Source: Clostridium porci
GTDB lineage: Bacteria; Bacillota; Clostridia; Lachnospirales; Lachnospiraceae
Direction: 5' to 3'
NCBI RefSeq assembly: GCF_009696375.1
Contig: NZ_VUMD01000007.1
Location: forward strand, 169,352 to 233,351
DNA: 64,000 nt
The notes under the pieces are model-generated. The model was not told where the DNA came from. It ran no database searches and saw only the letters and a list, made by a program, of their open reading frames with translations. Position numbers and translations under genes: made by a program. Every line of letters starts with the position of its first letter. Within the stretch, counting starts at the first letter, position 1. Below are positions 1 through 8,727 of this stretch, piece after piece.

Positions 1-631
1 CAAACAGACGCATTTCCGCACCTGCAAAAAAGTTTTTAAAAAGGCACAGCATTGTCTGTCCTTTCAAATCCTTCAGTGTCAGCTCCTCCTTGTCTGCCAG
101 GGGGCTGTTTCTGGACACAACATAGTAAAGGGGAAGCCTTGCAATACTTGTTGCCCCATACTGTTCTCCGATCTGTTCAAAAGAGGGGATAAAGGTTACA
201 GCCATTACCAGATCCGCATTATGGCTGCTTAAATCCTTCACATCTGTAAATTCAAAGATATCAAATTCCGTATCCGGGTCCTGAGCCATATAGTCAGCCA
301 AAAGATTACCGGCCATCTCAACAATGCCGCTCATCCCCACTACAGCCAGACTGATACGGCTTTTGGAGCGCTCTCCTTCCTCCCTAGCCATATCGATGGA
401 GGCTTGAATTTCCTTAGGGATATCCCTCCATCTCCACAAAAGCAGCTCTCCGCTTCTGGTAAGGCGCACATCTCTTGTGGTTCTGTCAAAAAGGCGCAGC
501 TCCAGCTCCTTTTCTAGGGAAGCGATCTGGCGGCTTAACCCCTGCTGGGAAATATAAAGCCGTCTGGCTGCCTCCGTAAAGTTCAACGTTCTGGCCGCTT
601 CCAAAAAACACTCCATCTGATGGATGGTCAA
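1..631 (-). CDS. LysR-family transcriptional regulator, C-terminus cut by window edge
   Basis: Translation of the complement gives an N-terminal winged helix-turn-helix (recognition segment ISQQGLSRQIASLEKEL near residue 30) followed by the first part of a LysR substrate-binding domain; about 210 residues are visible and the rest lies left of base 1. The start is probably the TTG at 631, because AAGGAGGTG at 638-646 sits about seven bases upstream; a GTG at 640 would overlap that site. It is last in the leftward run that begins with the CbiL-like gene, about 150 bp after the permease gene, so it may regulate that importer or belong to the next unit to the left. Family assignment is firm; ligand and targets are unknown. 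Confidence 0.9.
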   Translation of the reverse strand, partial: MTIHQMECFLEAARTLNFTEAARRLYISQQGLSRQIASLEKELELRLFDRTTRDVRLTRSGELLLWRWRDIPKEIQASIDMAREEGERSKSRISLAVVGMSGIVEMAGNLLADYMAQDPDTEFDIFEFTDVKDLSSHNADLVMAVTFIPSFEQIGEQYGATSIARLPLYYVVSRNSPLADKEELTLKDLKGQTMLCLFKNFFAGAEMRLF

Positions 632-781
632 ATCCGTCACCTCCTTCCATTTACGTTTCCTCGGCCGTCAATCCGGACAGACAGGAATATCCATCTGGAG
701 GCTGCCCCCAAAGCAAACTCGTCCTTCACCCTCAGCCGGAGGGCTTACAATGCTCCTCCACTTCTGCCTTAGAATAACTAT

Positions 782-1711
782 TCACTCACATTCGTTCTGC
801 TCCTCCCCAGAAAGAGAATTCACATTCATCACTGACGAAGGATCTAACGCATCTCTCAAAGCGTCCCCCACAAAGTTGATAGCCACCACAAGCACTACAA
901 TCAAGAGCCCCGGAGGAATCCACAGCCAGGGCTGCCTGGTGAGGATAGTCAGGGACTGGGCGCTGCCCAGCATGTTACCCAGGCTGGCCGCAGGCGGCTG
1001 CACTCCCATACCCAGGAAGCTTAAGGAAGCCTCGTCCAGCATGGAAAGCGCCATAACGGAAGTGGCATACACCAGGATGGGCGCAACCGTATTAGGCAGG
1101 ATCTCAGAAAAAAGAATATACCTGGACGGCATGCCCGCCACAATGCTGCTCTTTACAAAATTTGTCTCTCTCAGGCTTAAAACATTCCCCCTAACCAGAC
1201 GGGCAATGCCTGGCCAGTCTACAAGTCCAAGTATCAGAATGATACTCCAAAGTCCAGGCTCAAAAATTGCCGCCGCCACCAAAACCAGAAGGATATAAGG
1301 AAATGACATGACCATATCTGTAAACCGCATGATGGCTATATCCAGCCACCCTCCGAAGTAGCCGCCCATCAATCCCAGAACCACTCCGATTGCTGTGGAG
1401 ATCAGGGTCGATAGTGCACCTACCATCAGAGAGACGCGGGTGGCATAGAGGAGCCGGCTTAACATATCCCGGCCTATCTGATCCGTTCCCAGCAGGAACT
1501 TGAGGCTTGGGGCCGCGCCGAAGGGCCCCACAATCTCCTCCGGATCGTAGGGTGCGATAAGCGGAGCTAAAAGGGAGGCCAGACAGATAACAGCCAGCGC
1601 CCCCAGTCCCGCCAGAGCCAGACGATGGCGGCAAAACCTGCGCCATACCGTCTGACAATAGCGTTCCGTTTCTATGGTATTTTTATACAAAAGTTCTCTC
1701 TTTATTTTCAT
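782..1711 (-). CDS. ABC transporter permease, DppC/NikC type
   Basis: This 309-residue membrane protein has the short cytoplasmic N-terminus and about six membrane segments of the OppC/DppC/NikC family, including the loop motif DWPGIARLVRGNVLSL that docks on the ATPase. It would form the import channel with the DppB-like permease encoded immediately upstream. Length is normal for the family. A GAGGAG site stands about ten bases before the ATG. It is the last transporter gene of the operon. Substrate class (peptide, nickel or other metal complex) cannot be read from the permease alone. Confidence 0.93.
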   Translation of the reverse strand: MKIKRELLYKNTIETERYCQTVWRRFCRHRLALAGLGALAVICLASLLAPLIAPYDPEEIVGPFGAAPSLKFLLGTDQIGRDMLSRLLYATRVSLMVGALSTLISTAIGVVLGLMGGYFGGWLDIAIMRFTDMVMSFPYILLVLVAAAIFEPGLWSIILILGLVDWPGIARLVRGNVLSLRETNFVKSSIVAGMPSRYILFSEILPNTVAPILVYATSVMALSMLDEASLSFLGMGVQPPAASLGNMLGSAQSLTILTRQPWLWIPPGLLIVVLVVAINFVGDALRDALDPSSVMNVNSLSGEEQNECE

Positions 1712-1775
1712 TGTAAATTTTACTCCTCTGGGCCGGGTCTGCCTGCCGGCATATGGGCGAAGCTCCCCACGCTTT

Positions 1776-2723
1776 CTATTGGAACTCGATGGCTGGATTT
1801 ATGATAGCATAGAATATATCAGTCACCAGATTTGCCAGAAGCACTACAACGGCAGACAGCAGGCAGACGCCCATAATCACCGGATAATCCCTGTTTAAAA
1901 TAGCGCTCATGGTCAAAAGCCCCAGTCCCGGCCAGGAAAAAAGCTGCTCCACGATCACAGCTCCGCCAAACAGCGTTGGAATCTGCATTCCGATTACAGT
2001 CACAATGGGCACTAGGGCATTTTTAAGTGCATGCCTGTAAATAACCCTCCGGCTGCCAATGCCTTTGGCCCGGGCTGTACGAAGGTAGTCCGCCTGGAGA
2101 ATTTCCAGCATGGCGCTGCGGATGTAACGAATATTGGCTCCCGCCATGGATACAGACAGTACCAACACAGGCATCACCATGTGAGCTGCCACATCCGCCG
2201 CCCCTCCTGAGGTTCCAAGCGTCGTCATGCCTCCTGAGGGCAGCCACCCTAAATTGACGGTAAATAGATACACCAGCAGCAGGGACAGAAAAAAGCCGGG
2301 TATACTGCTTCCAAAAAAGGAGGCCGTTACCACCGCATAATCCCCCTTGGAATACTGGTGGATAGCGCTGTAGATTCCTGCAGGAACAGACATCAGCAGG
2401 CTTATAATCAGAGATACTCCCATAAGCAGGAGGGTAGGGCCAATATGGCTTCCTATCATACCGCTAACCGCCTGGTAGGATTTGATGGAATAACCCATAT
2501 TTCCCTGGAACAGCTGACCCAGCCATATAAAATACTGGATGTAAAAGGGCTTATCCAGACCCATGGCAGCCTCCTTGGCCGCTACGGCAGCCTGGGAGAT
2601 TCTGGCTCCCTGGAGCATCTCAAGAGGGCTTCCTGCAAAGCACATAATGGCATAGTCGATAATGGTAATGCCAATAAGGGTCGGAATGGCTATGAGAAGC
2701 CGTTTTATTATATACTTTACCAT
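1776..2723 (-). CDS. ABC transporter permease, DppB/NikB type
   Basis: A 315-residue OppB/DppB/NikB-type permease. It begins with an N-terminal membrane helix containing the family motif IPTLIGITIIDY, carries about six membrane segments, and has the conserved ATPase-contact loop RTARAKGIGSRRVIYRHAL in its second half. It starts one base after the end of the upstream ATPase gene, which implies translational coupling, and is 64 bp from the DppC-like gene. It pairs with that protein to make the transmembrane pore. Confidence 0.94.
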   Translation of the reverse strand: MVKYIIKRLLIAIPTLIGITIIDYAIMCFAGSPLEMLQGARISQAAVAAKEAAMGLDKPFYIQYFIWLGQLFQGNMGYSIKSYQAVSGMIGSHIGPTLLLMGVSLIISLLMSVPAGIYSAIHQYSKGDYAVVTASFFGSSIPGFFLSLLLVYLFTVNLGWLPSGGMTTLGTSGGAADVAAHMVMPVLVLSVSMAGANIRYIRSAMLEILQADYLRTARAKGIGSRRVIYRHALKNALVPIVTVIGMQIPTLFGGAVIVEQLFSWPGLGLLTMSAILNRDYPVIMGVCLLSAVVVLLANLVTDIFYAIINPAIEFQ

Positions 2724-2724
2724 A

Positions 2725-3738
2725 TCATCCTTCCCCTCCCTGAAGCTCTTTATAACGGATACAGGCCGTCAGATGCCGGCTTCCCGGCTCAGCTGGCTTT
2801 AACTCCATGTCTGCCTGGAGGCAGGCTTGCCTGCGGTAAGAGCATCTGGGATAAAAGAGGCAGCCCTGGCTGCTGCCGCTTATGAACTGGGCCTCCCCCT
2901 CCAGAGCCTTGCTGCTTCTCCTTCTTACCGCTCTTGGTTCTGCCACAGGAACCGCAGCAACCAAAGCCTTGGAATACGGATGCAACGGATTCTCAAAAAG
3001 CTCTCGATTGTCTGCCAGTTCTACGATCTTACCCAAATACATGACTGCAATTCGGTGGCTTACATAGTTGACTGCTCCCAGGCCGTGGCCTATGAAAATA
3101 CAGGTCAGATCCAGCTCCTTTTGAAGGGATCGGAGCAGGTTTAATATCTGAGCCTGGACAGACACGTCCAGAGCGCTTACAGGCTCGTCGCAAACCAACA
3201 GGCTGGGATTCAGGGACAATGCTCTTGCAATTCCGATCCTCTGCCTCTGACCTCCAGAAAGCTCATGTGGGTATCGCCCCATGGCGGCATAGGGAAGGCC
3301 CACCATATCCAAAAGTCTCTTCACCTTTTGACTGGCTGTATGCCTGTCTGCCAGCTTGTGGTATAGCATGGGCTCTGAAAGGATTTCAAATATATGCTTT
3401 CTTGGGTTTAAAGAGGAATAGGAATCCTGAAAAACCATCTGAATCTGGGTGCGGATCGGCCTCCTGGCAGTGGAGGACATCGCAGTAAAGTCCATTCCCT
3501 CATACAGCACCCGGCCTGCTGTGGGGCGCTCCAGTCCTACAATCTGACGGCCAAGGGTGGACTTACCGCAGCCGGATTCTCCTACCAGTCCCAAGGTTTC
3601 TCCCCTGTAAAGCTGAAAGGTTACGCCGTCCACAGCAGCCACCCGGCCTCTTTTTCTTCCCAATATTCCTTTTTTAACAACATAATGCTTTTTCAAGCGC
3701 TCCACCTTAAGAAGCGGCATTTCTAAGACTTTATCCAT
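2725..3738 (-). CDS. ABC transporter ATP-binding protein, DppF/OppF type
   Basis: A 337-residue ATPase with Walker A GESGCGKSTLGRQ, signature LSGGQRQRIGIARAL and Walker B LLVCDEPVSALD. The C-terminal oligopeptide-transporter extension has the spaced cysteines of GCLFYPRCSYRRQAC, a region that can bind an iron-sulfur cluster in this family. Its start overlaps the end of the DppD-like gene by eight bases. Together the two ATPases energise import through the two downstream permeases. Confidence 0.94.
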   Translation of the reverse strand: MDKVLEMPLLKVERLKKHYVVKKGILGRKRGRVAAVDGVTFQLYRGETLGLVGESGCGKSTLGRQIVGLERPTAGRVLYEGMDFTAMSSTARRPIRTQIQMVFQDSYSSLNPRKHIFEILSEPMLYHKLADRHTASQKVKRLLDMVGLPYAAMGRYPHELSGGQRQRIGIARALSLNPSLLVCDEPVSALDVSVQAQILNLLRSLQKELDLTCIFIGHGLGAVNYVSHRIAVMYLGKIVELADNRELFENPLHPYSKALVAAVPVAEPRAVRRRSSKALEGEAQFISGSSQGCLFYPRCSYRRQACLQADMELKPAEPGSRHLTACIRYKELQGGEG

Positions 3739-4711
3739 TCAGCTCCACCTCCTTTGCCCTGCAGCAGCGGACCTTATGTTCAGGCCCCAGTTCCATCTCA
3801 GGCTGGGGAGCCCTACAGACCTCCCGGCAAAAGGGACAGCGGCCCGCAAACCGGCAGCCCTTTATTTTATCATATCGCTCCGGCGCCATTCCCTGGATAG
3901 ACGACAGCACCCGCTCCCTGTCATCACCGATTCCGGGAACAGCCCCCAGCAAAGCCTTGGTATAGGGATGAGAGGGGTGATCAAAAATCTCCAATACAGA
4001 GGCTTGCTCTATCAGCTGGCCTGCGTACATCACCAGAACCCGATCCGCCATCTGAGCTACAAGACCCATGTCGTGGGTGATGAGCAGCACCGCCATCCCC
4101 ACCTCTCTTCTAAGCTCCAGCAGCAGCTCCATGATCTGAGCCTGAATGGTTACATCCAAGGCGGTAGTAGGTTCATCTGCCACCAGAAGGGAGGGGTGGC
4201 AGGACAGCGCCATGGCAATCATCACTCTCTGACGCATGCCGCCCGAAAGCAGATGAGGGTACTTCTTCATAACAGCAGAAGCATCAGAAAGGCCTGCCTT
4301 TCTGAGAAGCTCCGCAGCTCTTTTCCGGGCCTCCTGTCTGGAAAGCCCCATATGAACGCGGATGCTTTCCTGCATCTGACTTCCAATGGTAAAGACAGGA
4401 TTCAAAGAGCTTAAAGGGTCCTGAAATATCATTGTAAGCCGATCGCCCCTTATTTGATCCAGCTCCTTTTCCGTCATTGACAGAAGATCCCTGCCTTCAA
4501 ACAGGACTCTCCCTTTTGTGACTGAACCTCCCCGGCCCAAAAGTCCCATAATAGACAGAGAGGTGACGCTTTTACCGCAGCCTGACTCCCCTACGATGCA
4601 AACCACCTCTCCCGGATCTACATGAAAGCTCACATCCTCCACACTTATACTTTTTCCTCCGTCACCGGTAAAGGTGACCTCCAGTCCCTTTACGTCTAGG
4701 ATATGCGACAT
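3731..4711 (-). CDS. ABC transporter ATP-binding protein, DppD/OppD type
   Basis: An ATPase with Walker A GESGCGKSVTS, signature LSGGMRQRVMIAMAL, Walker B LLVADEPTTALD and the C-terminal cysteine-rich oligopeptide transporter domain (GCRFAGRCPFCREVC). I place the start at the ATG at 4711 (MSHILDVKG), giving 326 residues, because GGGGG lies about five bases upstream and homologues begin near this point; in-frame starts at 4723 (ATG) and 4747 (TTG) have poorer ribosome binding sites. It follows the binding-protein gene by 110 bp and overlaps the DppF-like gene. Confidence 0.93.
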   Translation of the reverse strand: MSHILDVKGLEVTFTGDGGKSISVEDVSFHVDPGEVVCIVGESGCGKSVTSLSIMGLLGRGGSVTKGRVLFEGRDLLSMTEKELDQIRGDRLTMIFQDPLSSLNPVFTIGSQMQESIRVHMGLSRQEARKRAAELLRKAGLSDASAVMKKYPHLLSGGMRQRVMIAMALSCHPSLLVADEPTTALDVTIQAQIMELLLELRREVGMAVLLITHDMGLVAQMADRVLVMYAGQLIEQASVLEIFDHPSHPYTKALLGAVPGIGDDRERVLSSIQGMAPERYDKIKGCRFAGRCPFCREVCRAPQPEMELGPEHKVRCCRAKEVELNG

Positions 4712-4821
4712 ATGTTCCCCCATTTCTTCTAAATCCTGTATATACAAGGATTCCCAGAGAGCATTTGCCCTCCGGGATTTGGCTGCGCAGTTTTTATTTT
4801 TCCGTTTAGATCAGGCTGTAT

Positions 4822-6474
4822 TTACTGGGCCATATCCCACTGCTCCACATGATTAAAGAAGCCGTATACGCTTGGCTCTGCCCCTGTAAGACGTTTATTC
4901 ACAGCCGCAAGACTCTTTATTACATAGGCTGAAAACATAGGAACGTCCTCCTGTACCCTCCTGTCCACCACAGAATACAGCTTTCTCAGCTCCTCCCTGT
5001 CTGCAGAGAGCTGTACCTTAGCCAGAGCATCCCTGACCTCCTGGCTTTCGTAGCCGGTCCAGCTTCCCTCTCCGCCTAACAGCCAGGCCATATCCGCATA
5101 TGGATCTACCGGAGGATATGTGTATTGAACAGCCAGAACATCGAAATCTCCTGAGCCCGCCCTGCTCATAAGAGTATTAATATCCATCGTCTGGATATCC
5201 GCCTTAATTCCCGCTGCCGCCCACTGAGCCGCAATCACAGAGGCCGCATTTACAAAGGCGCTGTCTCCGGAATCAATGCAGAATTTAATGGTGCGGCTGG
5301 TGTCCCACCCGCTTTCTGCAATCAGAGCTTTCGCCTTCTCAGGAGCGTATGGAAGGGGCTGGAGGGAAGGGTCAAAATAAGGACTGGCTGAGGACAGAAA
5401 TCCATCTACCACCTCGCCGCTGCCCTTTAACAGCTGCTGCAGCAGCTGCTGTCTGTCAATGGCGTATACCATAGCCTGCCGCACCCTGGGGTCAGTAATA
5501 TGCTCTGTCTTAACAAACACAGAAAGATTGGTAATAGGCGCCCCAAAGGAGGTCCTTACATGCTCCAGAGACTGGATGCTTTCATAATCTTCCAACGGAA
5601 TGGCGCTCATGGTATTTTGAGTAATATCAATCTCTCCTGATTTAAGGCCCGCATATAACTGGCTGCCTTCTACGATTTTGATGTTAAGCCGGTCAATCCT
5701 GGGCGCGCCTCTCCAGTAGTTTCTGTTAGCCTCATAGGACACAAAGTGATCCCGGTCAAACTCCGTAACCTGGTAAGGGCCGCTCACAACATCCGGCCTA
5801 TTAAACCATGGATTGGATGTAAGCTCCTCCTCGCTGATATTCTCAATTACATGCTTGGGCAGTGTCATCAGGTAACGGGCGTAGGAGTTCTGAAAGGTGA
5901 TCAGAGACATAGGGGCTTTTGTTGTAAAGCGTACGGTCTTATTATCCACCTTTGTAATGCCGCTTATATGATCAGCGCCGGCCTCTACAAATCCGTCGTC
6001 TCCCACTCCTTCAAATACATAGTACATCATAGCGGTATTGGCTACCACAGGACTGCACAAGCGGAGAGCCGTATACACCACGTCATCCGCTGTAACAGGA
6101 GTGCCGTCCGACCAGCTGGCCCTGTCGTCGATGTGCACCAGGAAATTCCTTTCGTCCTCAGCCTGAATGGAATCTGCCAGCATGGGTTCAAAATTCATGT
6201 CCTTGTCCAGCTCTATAAGAGGCAGAAACATCAGGCCAGTAGCATATTTGTTTATTTCCACTCCATCCATAAGCAAAGGATTCAGAGTGTTCAGCGAACT
6301 GGTCACGCCGATGTTGACAATTTTATTTCCTAAAGCTCCGGCCTCCGCCTGCTCCTTAACAGAAGCACCTGCTGTTTTAGCTGTTCTGCCCCCGCAGCCT
6401 GCCAGCGATAATGCTATCATTGCAGGCAGGGCCCTTGACAGAAGCCGTTTTACCATTTGCTTTCTCTTTTTCAT
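4822..6474 (-). CDS. ABC transporter substrate-binding lipoprotein, family 5 (OppA/NikA type)
   Basis: A 550-residue extracytoplasmic solute-binding protein. Residues 1-27 form a lipoprotein signal (basic start, hydrophobic core, lipobox LSLAGC with the lipidated Cys at 27). The body shows family 5 features such as RASWSDGTPVTADDVVYT near residue 115 and VRQAMVYAIDRQQLL in the second half. GGAGGAG precedes the ATG. It captures the ligand for the importer encoded downstream. Family 5 members bind peptides, nickel, haem or sugars; ligand specificity is not visible here. The adjacent CbiL-like gene makes a metal or tetrapyrrole-related ligand worth considering, but that is inference. Confidence 0.93.
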   Translation of the reverse strand: MKKRKQMVKRLLSRALPAMIALSLAGCGGRTAKTAGASVKEQAEAGALGNKIVNIGVTSSLNTLNPLLMDGVEINKYATGLMFLPLIELDKDMNFEPMLADSIQAEDERNFLVHIDDRASWSDGTPVTADDVVYTALRLCSPVVANTAMMYYVFEGVGDDGFVEAGADHISGITKVDNKTVRFTTKAPMSLITFQNSYARYLMTLPKHVIENISEEELTSNPWFNRPDVVSGPYQVTEFDRDHFVSYEANRNYWRGAPRIDRLNIKIVEGSQLYAGLKSGEIDITQNTMSAIPLEDYESIQSLEHVRTSFGAPITNLSVFVKTEHITDPRVRQAMVYAIDRQQLLQQLLKGSGEVVDGFLSSASPYFDPSLQPLPYAPEKAKALIAESGWDTSRTIKFCIDSGDSAFVNAASVIAAQWAAAGIKADIQTMDINTLMSRAGSGDFDVLAVQYTYPPVDPYADMAWLLGGEGSWTGYESQEVRDALAKVQLSADREELRKLYSVVDRRVQEDVPMFSAYVIKSLAAVNKRLTGAEPSVYGFFNHVEQWDMAQ

Positions 6475-6562
6475 TCCTTCTCCTCCTCATTATCAACGGT
6501 AGTATAAACAGGACAATCTTCCGTCCTCTTGATGACCAGTTCCTTTGCCTGCGAATCGGATA

Positions 6563-6581
6563 TTGACAACATAAATGTCAA
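6563..6581. repeat. Small inverted repeat between cbiL-like gene and binding-protein gene
   Basis: TTGACA and TGTCAA face each other across a seven-base centre, overlapping the stop codon of the CbiL-like gene. It could be an operator or an intra-operon mRNA hairpin, and the TTGACA half also resembles a -35 box but has no convincing -10 at the right distance. Confidence 0.35.
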
Positions 6582-7312
6582 TCTCTTTCTTTTACAATTA
6601 AGAGGGTATAATATCCAGCTTCTTCGTCTAATTCCGCCGCTGAAGGGTACACCTTCTCCCCCTTCATTCCACAGCGCTGCACCCCCTTCGCTTCAAAGCC
6701 CTGTTCCGTCAAAAGCTTTTTCACCTGCGAAAGGCGGCTACCTGCCTTCATCAGAACCTTTGTGCCAGGGCAAGCCAGAGCCTCCTCTATCCGGTAAGAG
6801 GAAGGGAGGATATGCAGCTGTTGGGAACCGCTGACCAGAGGCTCCCCCAGTCTGGCTGCCGCCGCGCAGAAGGAAGGGACACCGCTGATAAGCTCAACCT
6901 GATAGCCCCCTTCCTTTACCAGCCTCGCCGCATACAGAGAACTGGCATAAATGGTGGTATCTCCAAGGGTCAGCCAGGCCACGGATATTCCCTGACTCAG
7001 ATACTCTATAATGCGGTCTGCAGCCTGTCTGTGACTTGCAGACAGAACCTCCTTATCCTTTGTCATAGGCATAGACAAAAACAGATGCTCCTTGCCCTCT
7101 ATTCCCTTCACAACGGGCGCCGCTATCTGATAAGCTGCGCAGTTCTCCCTAAGACTCTTTGTATCCTTCTTTCCACAGCTTTTATCACGCCTTGTAAAGT
7201 CCACAGAAAGAGCCACTACGGGACACTGCTCCGTCACCTGTACGGCCTTTAATGTCATAAGCATGGGATCCCCCGGGCCCGTACTTACACAGTATAAGCT
7301 TCCTCTTTCCAT
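6578..7312 (-). CDS. cbiL: Precorrin-2/cobalt-factor-2 C20-methyltransferase-like protein
   Basis: A 244-residue tetrapyrrole (corrin/porphyrin) methyltransferase. The N-terminal glycine-rich SAM-site segment reads GPGDPMLMTLKAVQV, followed by FLSMPMTKD, AWLTLGDTTIYAS and ISGVPSFCAAAARLG, in the order seen in CbiL/CobI. In cobalamin synthesis CbiL methylates C20 of (cobalt-)precorrin-2 using S-adenosylmethionine. The ATG at 7312 is chosen because AAGGAG lies about nine bases upstream and this gives the usual family length. No other cobalamin gene is in view; instead the gene heads an operon with a family 5 ABC importer and has its own promoter. A different tetrapyrrole substrate cannot be excluded. 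Confidence 0.82.
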   Translation of the reverse strand: MERGSLYCVSTGPGDPMLMTLKAVQVTEQCPVVALSVDFTRRDKSCGKKDTKSLRENCAAYQIAAPVVKGIEGKEHLFLSMPMTKDKEVLSASHRQAADRIIEYLSQGISVAWLTLGDTTIYASSLYAARLVKEGGYQVELISGVPSFCAAAARLGEPLVSGSQQLHILPSSYRIEEALACPGTKVLMKAGSRLSQVKKLLTEQGFEAKGVQRCGMKGEKVYPSAAELDEEAGYYTLLIVKERD

Positions 7313-7341
7313 TGGTTCTCTCTCCTTGGACATAATGGTTA

Positions 7342-7370
7342 ATTGTATCATACCTTGGCCTGAATAACAA
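7342..7370 (-). promoter_or_regulatory. Sigma-A type promoter for the cbiL/ABC importer operon
   Basis: On the minus strand TTGTTA, a 17-base spacer and TACAAT with a TG one base before the -10 (extended -10). Transcription would begin about 23 bases before the start codon, just after the rpsR terminator. No B12-box-like sequence was recognised in the leader. Confidence 0.6.
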
Positions 7371-7394
7371 GAATGCACTGCGTTCTCCCCTATT

Positions 7395-7430
7395 GAAAAA
7401 TCCCCCCGCATCCAGCATGCGAAGGGATTC
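7395..7430 (-). terminator. Rho-independent terminator after rpsR
   Basis: On the minus strand AATCCC, TTC, GCAT pair back with ATGC, GGG, GGATT around a short loop, followed by TTTTTC. It lies 65 bp past rpsR and separates the S6-SSB-S18 operon from the cbiL operon. Confidence 0.65.
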
Positions 7431-7494
7431 CTGTTTCAGTACCGTTTGAGTAAAACTGCCTCTTTCTACACGCCAGCCTTTATAAAGCAAAGGC

Positions 7495-7764
7495 TTACTC
7501 CATTGTATAAGGCATCAGGGCAATGTGGCGCGCCCGCTTGATGGCTACTGTTAAAGCTCTCTGATGCTTTGCGCAGTTGCCTGTGATACGGCGGGGAAGG
7601 ATCTTGCCTCTCTCGGATACGTATCGCTTTAACTTGTTTACATCCTTGTAGTCGATCACGCCGTTTTTATCGCCGCAGAATACGCAAACCTTTTTTCTTC
7701 TGCGGATTCCGCCCGGTCTTCTCATCTTAGCGCCATCTGGTCTATCTGTTTTATTAAATGCCAT
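7495..7764 (-). CDS. rpsR: 30S ribosomal protein S18
   Basis: An 89-residue protein with the S18 core: [18 protein letters not shown], the basic segment [18 protein letters not shown] and the ending [12 protein letters not shown]18 binds S6 on the platform of the small subunit. The CVFC and GNC cysteines are of the zinc-capable (C+) type. It is third in the conserved rpsF-ssb-rpsR operon, 38 bp after ssb, with GGAGG upstream of the ATG. Confidence 0.98.
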   Translation of the reverse strand: MAFNKTDRPDGAKMRRPGGIRRRKKVCVFCGDKNGVIDYKDVNKLKRYVSERGKILPRRITGNCAKHQRALTVAIKRARHIALMPYTME

Positions 7765-7802
7765 TGGTGTTGTCCTCCTTTATTATTCAACCACGGAACA
7801 TC

Positions 7803-8264
7803 CTAATTGAATGGAAGCCCTTCGTCCTCCACTCCGTCCGGAATGTTCATAAACCCATCACCAATCGCACTGGTAGGAGCCGGTCTCTGAGAGGGGGCTG
7901 ACTGTCCGTAGCCGCCCATATCAGATGCTGCGCCCTTACTGTCTGCGAATTCCTGATCATCCAGGATGACCTCGGTGGTGTATACTTTCTGACCTTCTTT
8001 ATTTACATAGCTACCTGTCTGAATTCTCCCGGACACAAGGACACGCATACCCTGGCGGAAATATTTCTCCGCAAATTCAGCCGCGCGGTCAAATGCAACA
8101 CAGGTAATAAAGTCAGCCTGCTGTTCCATAGAACCCTCCTGGCCTCTGCGGCCTCTTCTGTCCACTGCAAGGGTATACCTGGCAATGGCCATGGAACGCT
8201 CTCCCTGTGAATATCTGACTTCCGGGTCTCTTGTCAATCTTCCCATTAAGATAACTCTGTTCAT
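7803..8264 (-). CDS. ssb: Single-stranded DNA-binding protein
   Basis: A 153-residue protein that starts with the OB-fold sequence MNRVILMGRLTRDPEVRY and contains FITCVAFDRAAEFAEKYF, typical of bacterial SSB. A linker rich in Ser, Pro and Gln follows, then the acidic protein-docking tip. The tip reads DEGLPFN: one extra Asn follows the Pro-Phe pair that normally ends SSB. The ATG at 8264 has GGAAGAG about six bases upstream; a start seven codons earlier lacks a clear site. It sits between rpsF and rpsR, which fits the housekeeping paralogue. Confidence 0.97.
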   Translation of the reverse strand: MNRVILMGRLTRDPEVRYSQGERSMAIARYTLAVDRRGRRGQEGSMEQQADFITCVAFDRAAEFAEKYFRQGMRVLVSGRIQTGSYVNKEGQKVYTTEVILDDQEFADSKGAASDMGGYGQSAPSQRPAPTSAIGDGFMNIPDGVEDEGLPFN

Positions 8265-8310
8265 ACGGTCACTCTTCCTTTTCATCCCCGCTTAAGGGGC
8301 TGGGCATCTC

Positions 8311-8598
8311 TTATGCTTCTAGCTTCACGCATAAGTATCTGATAACTGGTTCCATAATACGAATGTGCGCCTCTACTTCGTTCGGACACACGGAATCAGA
8401 CTCGAACTGGATAAAGTAGTAGAAGGCTTCATGCATCTTCTGTATCTCATATGCAAGTCTTTTCTTCCCCCACTCATCTACGTTGGTTACGGTTCCGCCG
8501 AAACGGGTGATATAACCCTTTACCTTTTCGAGCGCTGCCGCGCGCTGCTCGTCGTCAAGCTTCACATTCAGAACAACGGTTAATTCGTACTTGTTCAT
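8311..8598 (-). CDS. rpsF: 30S ribosomal protein S6
   Basis: A 95-residue S6 protein beginning MNKYELTVVLNVKLDDEQ and containing the conserved DEWGKKRLAYEIQKMHEAFY segment. It binds S18 and h22-23 of 16S rRNA. AGGAGG lies just before the ATG. It is first in the rpsF-ssb-rpsR operon and is driven by the strong promoter at 8675-8703. The 70-80 nt leader can fold so that GCTCCTGT pairs with ACAAGGAG, covering the ribosome binding site, which would fit the known S6:S18 autoregulation; this fold is my inference. Confidence 0.98.
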   Translation of the reverse strand: MNKYELTVVLNVKLDDEQRAAALEKVKGYITRFGGTVTNVDEWGKKRLAYEIQKMHEAFYYFIQFESDSVCPNEVEAHIRIMEPVIRYLCVKLEA

Positions 8599-8674
8599 CT
8601 TGTTTTACCTCCTTGTGGTCTCTGGCCCCCGCTTTCAGTGACAGGAGCAAGGATTTAATATGTCACGAATTATT

Positions 8675-8703
8675 ATTCTACCAAAGAAACCGGACAAATG
8701 CAA
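8675..8703 (-). promoter_or_regulatory. Sigma-A promoter of rpsF-ssb-rpsR
   Basis: On the minus strand TTGCAT, exactly 17 bases, then TAGAAT, about 75 bases before rpsF. Confidence 0.75.
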
Positions 8704-8727
8704 GGGATTTTTGATTATTATTTGTCC

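Noticed and set aside
624..1298. Plus-strand 224-codon frame opposite the DppC-like permease
   Set aside because: It is a shadow of the permease and LysR genes; no family match and no ribosome binding site.
7185..7490. 101-codon minus-strand frame between rpsR and the cbiL-like gene
   Set aside because: It overlaps the rpsR terminator, the cbiL promoter and the cbiL-like coding region in another frame.
7313..7494. Cobalamin riboswitch before the cbiL-like gene
   Set aside because: No B12-box-like sequence; the gap is taken up by the rpsR terminator and a promoter with a leader of about 23 nt.
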